A stretch of 6,137 bases of DNA, taken from the NCBI GenBank assembly GCA_900757255.1, contig CAAENE010000070.1:1-6137 (forward strand). The letters are read 5' to 3'. Each line of letters opens with the position of its first letter. Position 1 is the first letter of the stretch. The position numbers and the translations under genes were made by a program. Of this stretch, positions 4,580-6,137 are shown piece by piece. The DNA comes from Clostridia bacterium. Lineage in GTDB: Bacteria > Bacillota > Clostridia > HGM11514. A model generated the notes under the pieces. The model was not told the origin of the DNA. It did not search any database and saw nothing but the letters and a program-made list of their open reading frames with translations.

Positions 4580-5734
4580 ATGAATATTACATCGTCACAG
4601 GTTATTTTTCTTATTCTGACCTTTTTTGCGTCGGCTTTGATCGCCTTGGCGGCAACGCCGCTGGTAAGAGCCATTGCCATTTCGGCGGGCGCTATCGACA
4701 AGCCGGATCCGCGCAGGGTCAATAAAAAGCCGATACCGCGTATGGGCGGGCTTGCGATTTATTACGGTTTTTTGGTCGCAGTCATTTGTTTTGGCGATAT
4801 CGGGTCCCTTCAGACAAGGGGGATTTTGCTTGGTACGCTGGTCATTGTTCTGACCGGATGCCTGGATGATATCTATGGCCTCAAGCCAATCGTAAAGCTG
4901 CTTGGACAGATTCTGGCGGCTGTCATTGTCGCCCTGCATGGTATCACCATTGATGTTTTGACCAATCCAAATCCGTTTTCATCGGTGGATTACCTGGCGC
5001 TGGGACATTTTTCGGTTCCGATCACGGTTGTTTGGATTGTGCTTGTCACCAATGCGGTCAATTTGATTGACGGGCTGGACGGCCTTGCCGTCGGCGTATC
5101 GTCTATTGCCTGCATTGCACTGTTTATCGTAGCTATTTTTACCGGCGAATTTGCAGTCGCATTGATTATCGTCGCGGTCATTGGCGCCTGTCTCGGCTTT
5201 TTGCCCTATAACAGCCATCCTGCCAAGATTTTTATGGGGGATACCGGCGCACTCTTTTTAGGGTTTATCCTATCTACGGTCTCAATACAGGGCTTATTCA
5301 AAGGATATGCGATCATTTCCTTTGCTGTGCCCCTGTTGATTTTAGGACTTCCGATTTTTGACACTTCCATGACCATTTTGCGCCGTCTGAAAAATAAGCA
5401 GGGTGTTATGACTGCTGACCGCGGGCATCTGCACCATAAGCTGCTGGATATGGGATTTTCCCATAAGCAGACGGTATTTGTCCTTTACACGATCAGTGCC
5501 ATCAGCGCATTGATTGCGGTTGTGTTGGCCTTGACCGGGCCGATTCGGGCAATGCTGCTGATTCTGCTGGTTATGCTGTTTGTTGTCCTGACCGGTGCTT
5601 TTTGGGGCAAGGGATTCTTTAAATCGATTCGTATCATGGGAAAAGCTGCGGCGGATGAGGAAGACATTGAAGATGTGCTGGAGGAAATCGACGAAATTGC
5701 CGAGGATGAGGATAAGGAGACAAAAAATGAATAA
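4580..5734 (+). CDS. tagO: Undecaprenyl-phosphate GlcNAc-1-phosphate transferase (TagO/WecA type)
   Basis: A 384-residue polytopic membrane protein of the MraY/WecA/TagO family. It would transfer GlcNAc-1-phosphate from UDP-GlcNAc to undecaprenyl phosphate at the cytoplasmic face, the first step of teichoic-acid linkage units and related surface polymers. Visible motifs: DKPDPRRVNKKPIPRMGG after the first membrane segment; DDIYGLKP starting at D96-D97; NLIDGLDGLA at 161-170; MGDTGA at 219-224; and DRGHLHHKLL from 280, with the HLHH typical of WecA/TagO rather than MraY. About ten hydrophobic segments are spread along the chain. Residues 359-384 form a very acidic tail (16 of 26 D/E), not a usual part of the catalytic core. 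GGAGAG at 4568-4573, 6 nt before the ATG, supports the start. Its last codons overlap wecB. The sugar specificity is inferred from family and neighbour. Confidence 0.92.
   Translation: MNITSSQVIFLILTFFASALIALAATPLVRAIAISAGAIDKPDPRRVNKKPIPRMGGLAIYYGFLVAVICFGDIGSLQTRGILLGTLVIVLTGCLDDIYGLKPIVKLLGQILAAVIVALHGITIDVLTNPNPFSSVDYLALGHFSVPITVVWIVLVTNAVNLIDGLDGLAVGVSSIACIALFIVAIFTGEFAVALIIVAVIGACLGFLPYNSHPAKIFMGDTGALFLGFILSTVSIQGLFKGYAIISFAVPLLILGLPIFDTSMTILRRLKNKQGVMTADRGHLHHKLLDMGFSHKQTVFVLYTISAISALIAVVLALTGPIRAMLLILLVMLFVVLTGAFWGKGFFKSIRIMGKAAADEEDIEDVLEEIDEIAEDEDKETKNE
5714..5720 (+). promoter_or_regulatory. wecB ribosome binding site inside the upstream gene
   Basis: AAGGAGA lies within the last codons of the transferase gene, 6 nt before the ATG at 5727. 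It fixes the wecB start and indicates translation from the same mRNA as tagO. Confidence 0.8.
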
Positions 5735-6137
5735 AATAAAGGTAATGACAGTGTTTGGCACACGGCCGGAAGCGGTTAAAATGTGCCCGCTGGTCAACGA
5801 ACTGAAAAAATATGATGAAATCGAATCTGAAGTGTGTGTCACCGCACAGCACAGACAGATGCTGGATCAGGTCCTGAGGCTCTTTGATATTACGCCGGAG
5901 TACGATTTGGATATTATGAAACAGCGGCAGACCCTGACGGGTATCACTGTGCGTGCGCTGGAAGGTCTGGAAACCGTTCTGGATGAATCAAAACCTGACC
6001 TGGTGCTGGTTCACGGCGATACGTCTACCACCTTCGTCGCCTCCCTTGCGGCATATTATCATCAAATCAGGGTGGGGCATGTGGAAGCGGGACTCCGTAC
6101 CTATAATAAATATTTTCCCTTCCCGGAGGAAATGAAC
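5727..6137 (+). CDS. wecB: UDP-N-acetylglucosamine 2-epimerase, N-terminal part
   Basis: The first 137 codons of a non-hydrolysing UDP-GlcNAc 2-epimerase (WecB/MnaA), cut by the right edge; full proteins have about 370-390 residues. The enzyme interconverts UDP-GlcNAc and UDP-ManNAc in the cytoplasm. Seen here: GTRPEAVKM at 11-19, TAQHRQMLD at 39-47, HGDTSTTF at 96-103, GHVEAGLRT at 117-125 and PFPEEMN at the edge. With a three-residue offset, R13, K18, D98, E120 and E134 match R10, K15, D95, E117 and E131 of the E. coli enzyme; the catalytic histidine lies beyond the window. The ATG shares ATGAATAA with the tagO stop (8-nt overlap), so the pair is probably translationally coupled. With TagO, this points to a GlcNAc-ManNAc linkage unit for wall teichoic acid or a similar polymer. 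Confidence 0.95.
   Translation, partial: MNKIKVMTVFGTRPEAVKMCPLVNELKKYDEIESEVCVTAQHRQMLDQVLRLFDITPEYDLDIMKQRQTLTGITVRALEGLETVLDESKPDLVLVHGDTSTTFVASLAAYYHQIRVGHVEAGLRTYNKYFPFPEEMN

Noticed and set aside
5953..6135. 60-codon plus-strand open frame near the right edge
   Set aside because: It is an out-of-frame shadow of wecB, whose correct frame carries all the family motifs.

Overview
The window looks like chromosomal DNA from a Gram-positive bacterium of the class Clostridia, possibly an Oscillospirales/Ruminococcaceae-type organism. Base composition is intermediate, genes start with AAGGAG-type ribosome binding sites, and the promoters are of the sigma-A type. The glutamyl-tRNA synthetase is of the Firmicutes style, and a TagO-type transferase sits with a UDP-GlcNAc 2-epimerase. 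The lineage call is inference, and nothing here fixes a genus.

Layout, left to right. (a) 1-61, minus strand: the first 20 codons of an S4-domain (RsuA-like) pseudouridine synthase that runs off the left edge. (b) 62-344: no gene, but a run of inverted repeats whose arms reuse the same 8-mer (GTTCTTTT/AAAAGAAC), which looks like a composite repetitive extragenic palindrome. (c) 345-1793, minus: gltX. (d) 1794-2162: a divergent control region. A minus-strand promoter would give gltX a highly folded leader of about 238 nt. A plus-strand promoter drives the next operon. The two promoters share one near-palindromic -35 box, and a 7+7 bp operator-like inverted repeat covers the plus-strand -10 and start site. 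(e) 2163-3347, plus: a class I/II PLP-dependent aminotransferase of the LysN/ARO8 type. (f) 3406-4392, plus: trpS, 58 bp downstream and probably co-transcribed. (g) 4580-5734, plus: a TagO/WecA-type membrane transferase with an acidic C-terminal tail. (h) 5727-6137, plus: the start of wecB/mnaA, overlapping the previous gene by 8 nt and cut by the right edge.

Functionally there are two themes. One is translation: two aminoacyl-tRNA synthetases, an rRNA modification enzyme and an amino-acid aminotransferase. The other is cell-surface polymer priming: TagO loads GlcNAc-1-P onto undecaprenyl phosphate, and the epimerase makes UDP-ManNAc, the usual second sugar of the teichoic-acid linkage unit.

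The protein-coding content is ordinary housekeeping. I see no defence system, mobile-element gene, CRISPR array, tRNA or rRNA. The signals worth a second look are non-coding: the two palindrome-rich regions flanking gltX and the divergent promoter with a shared -35 box.
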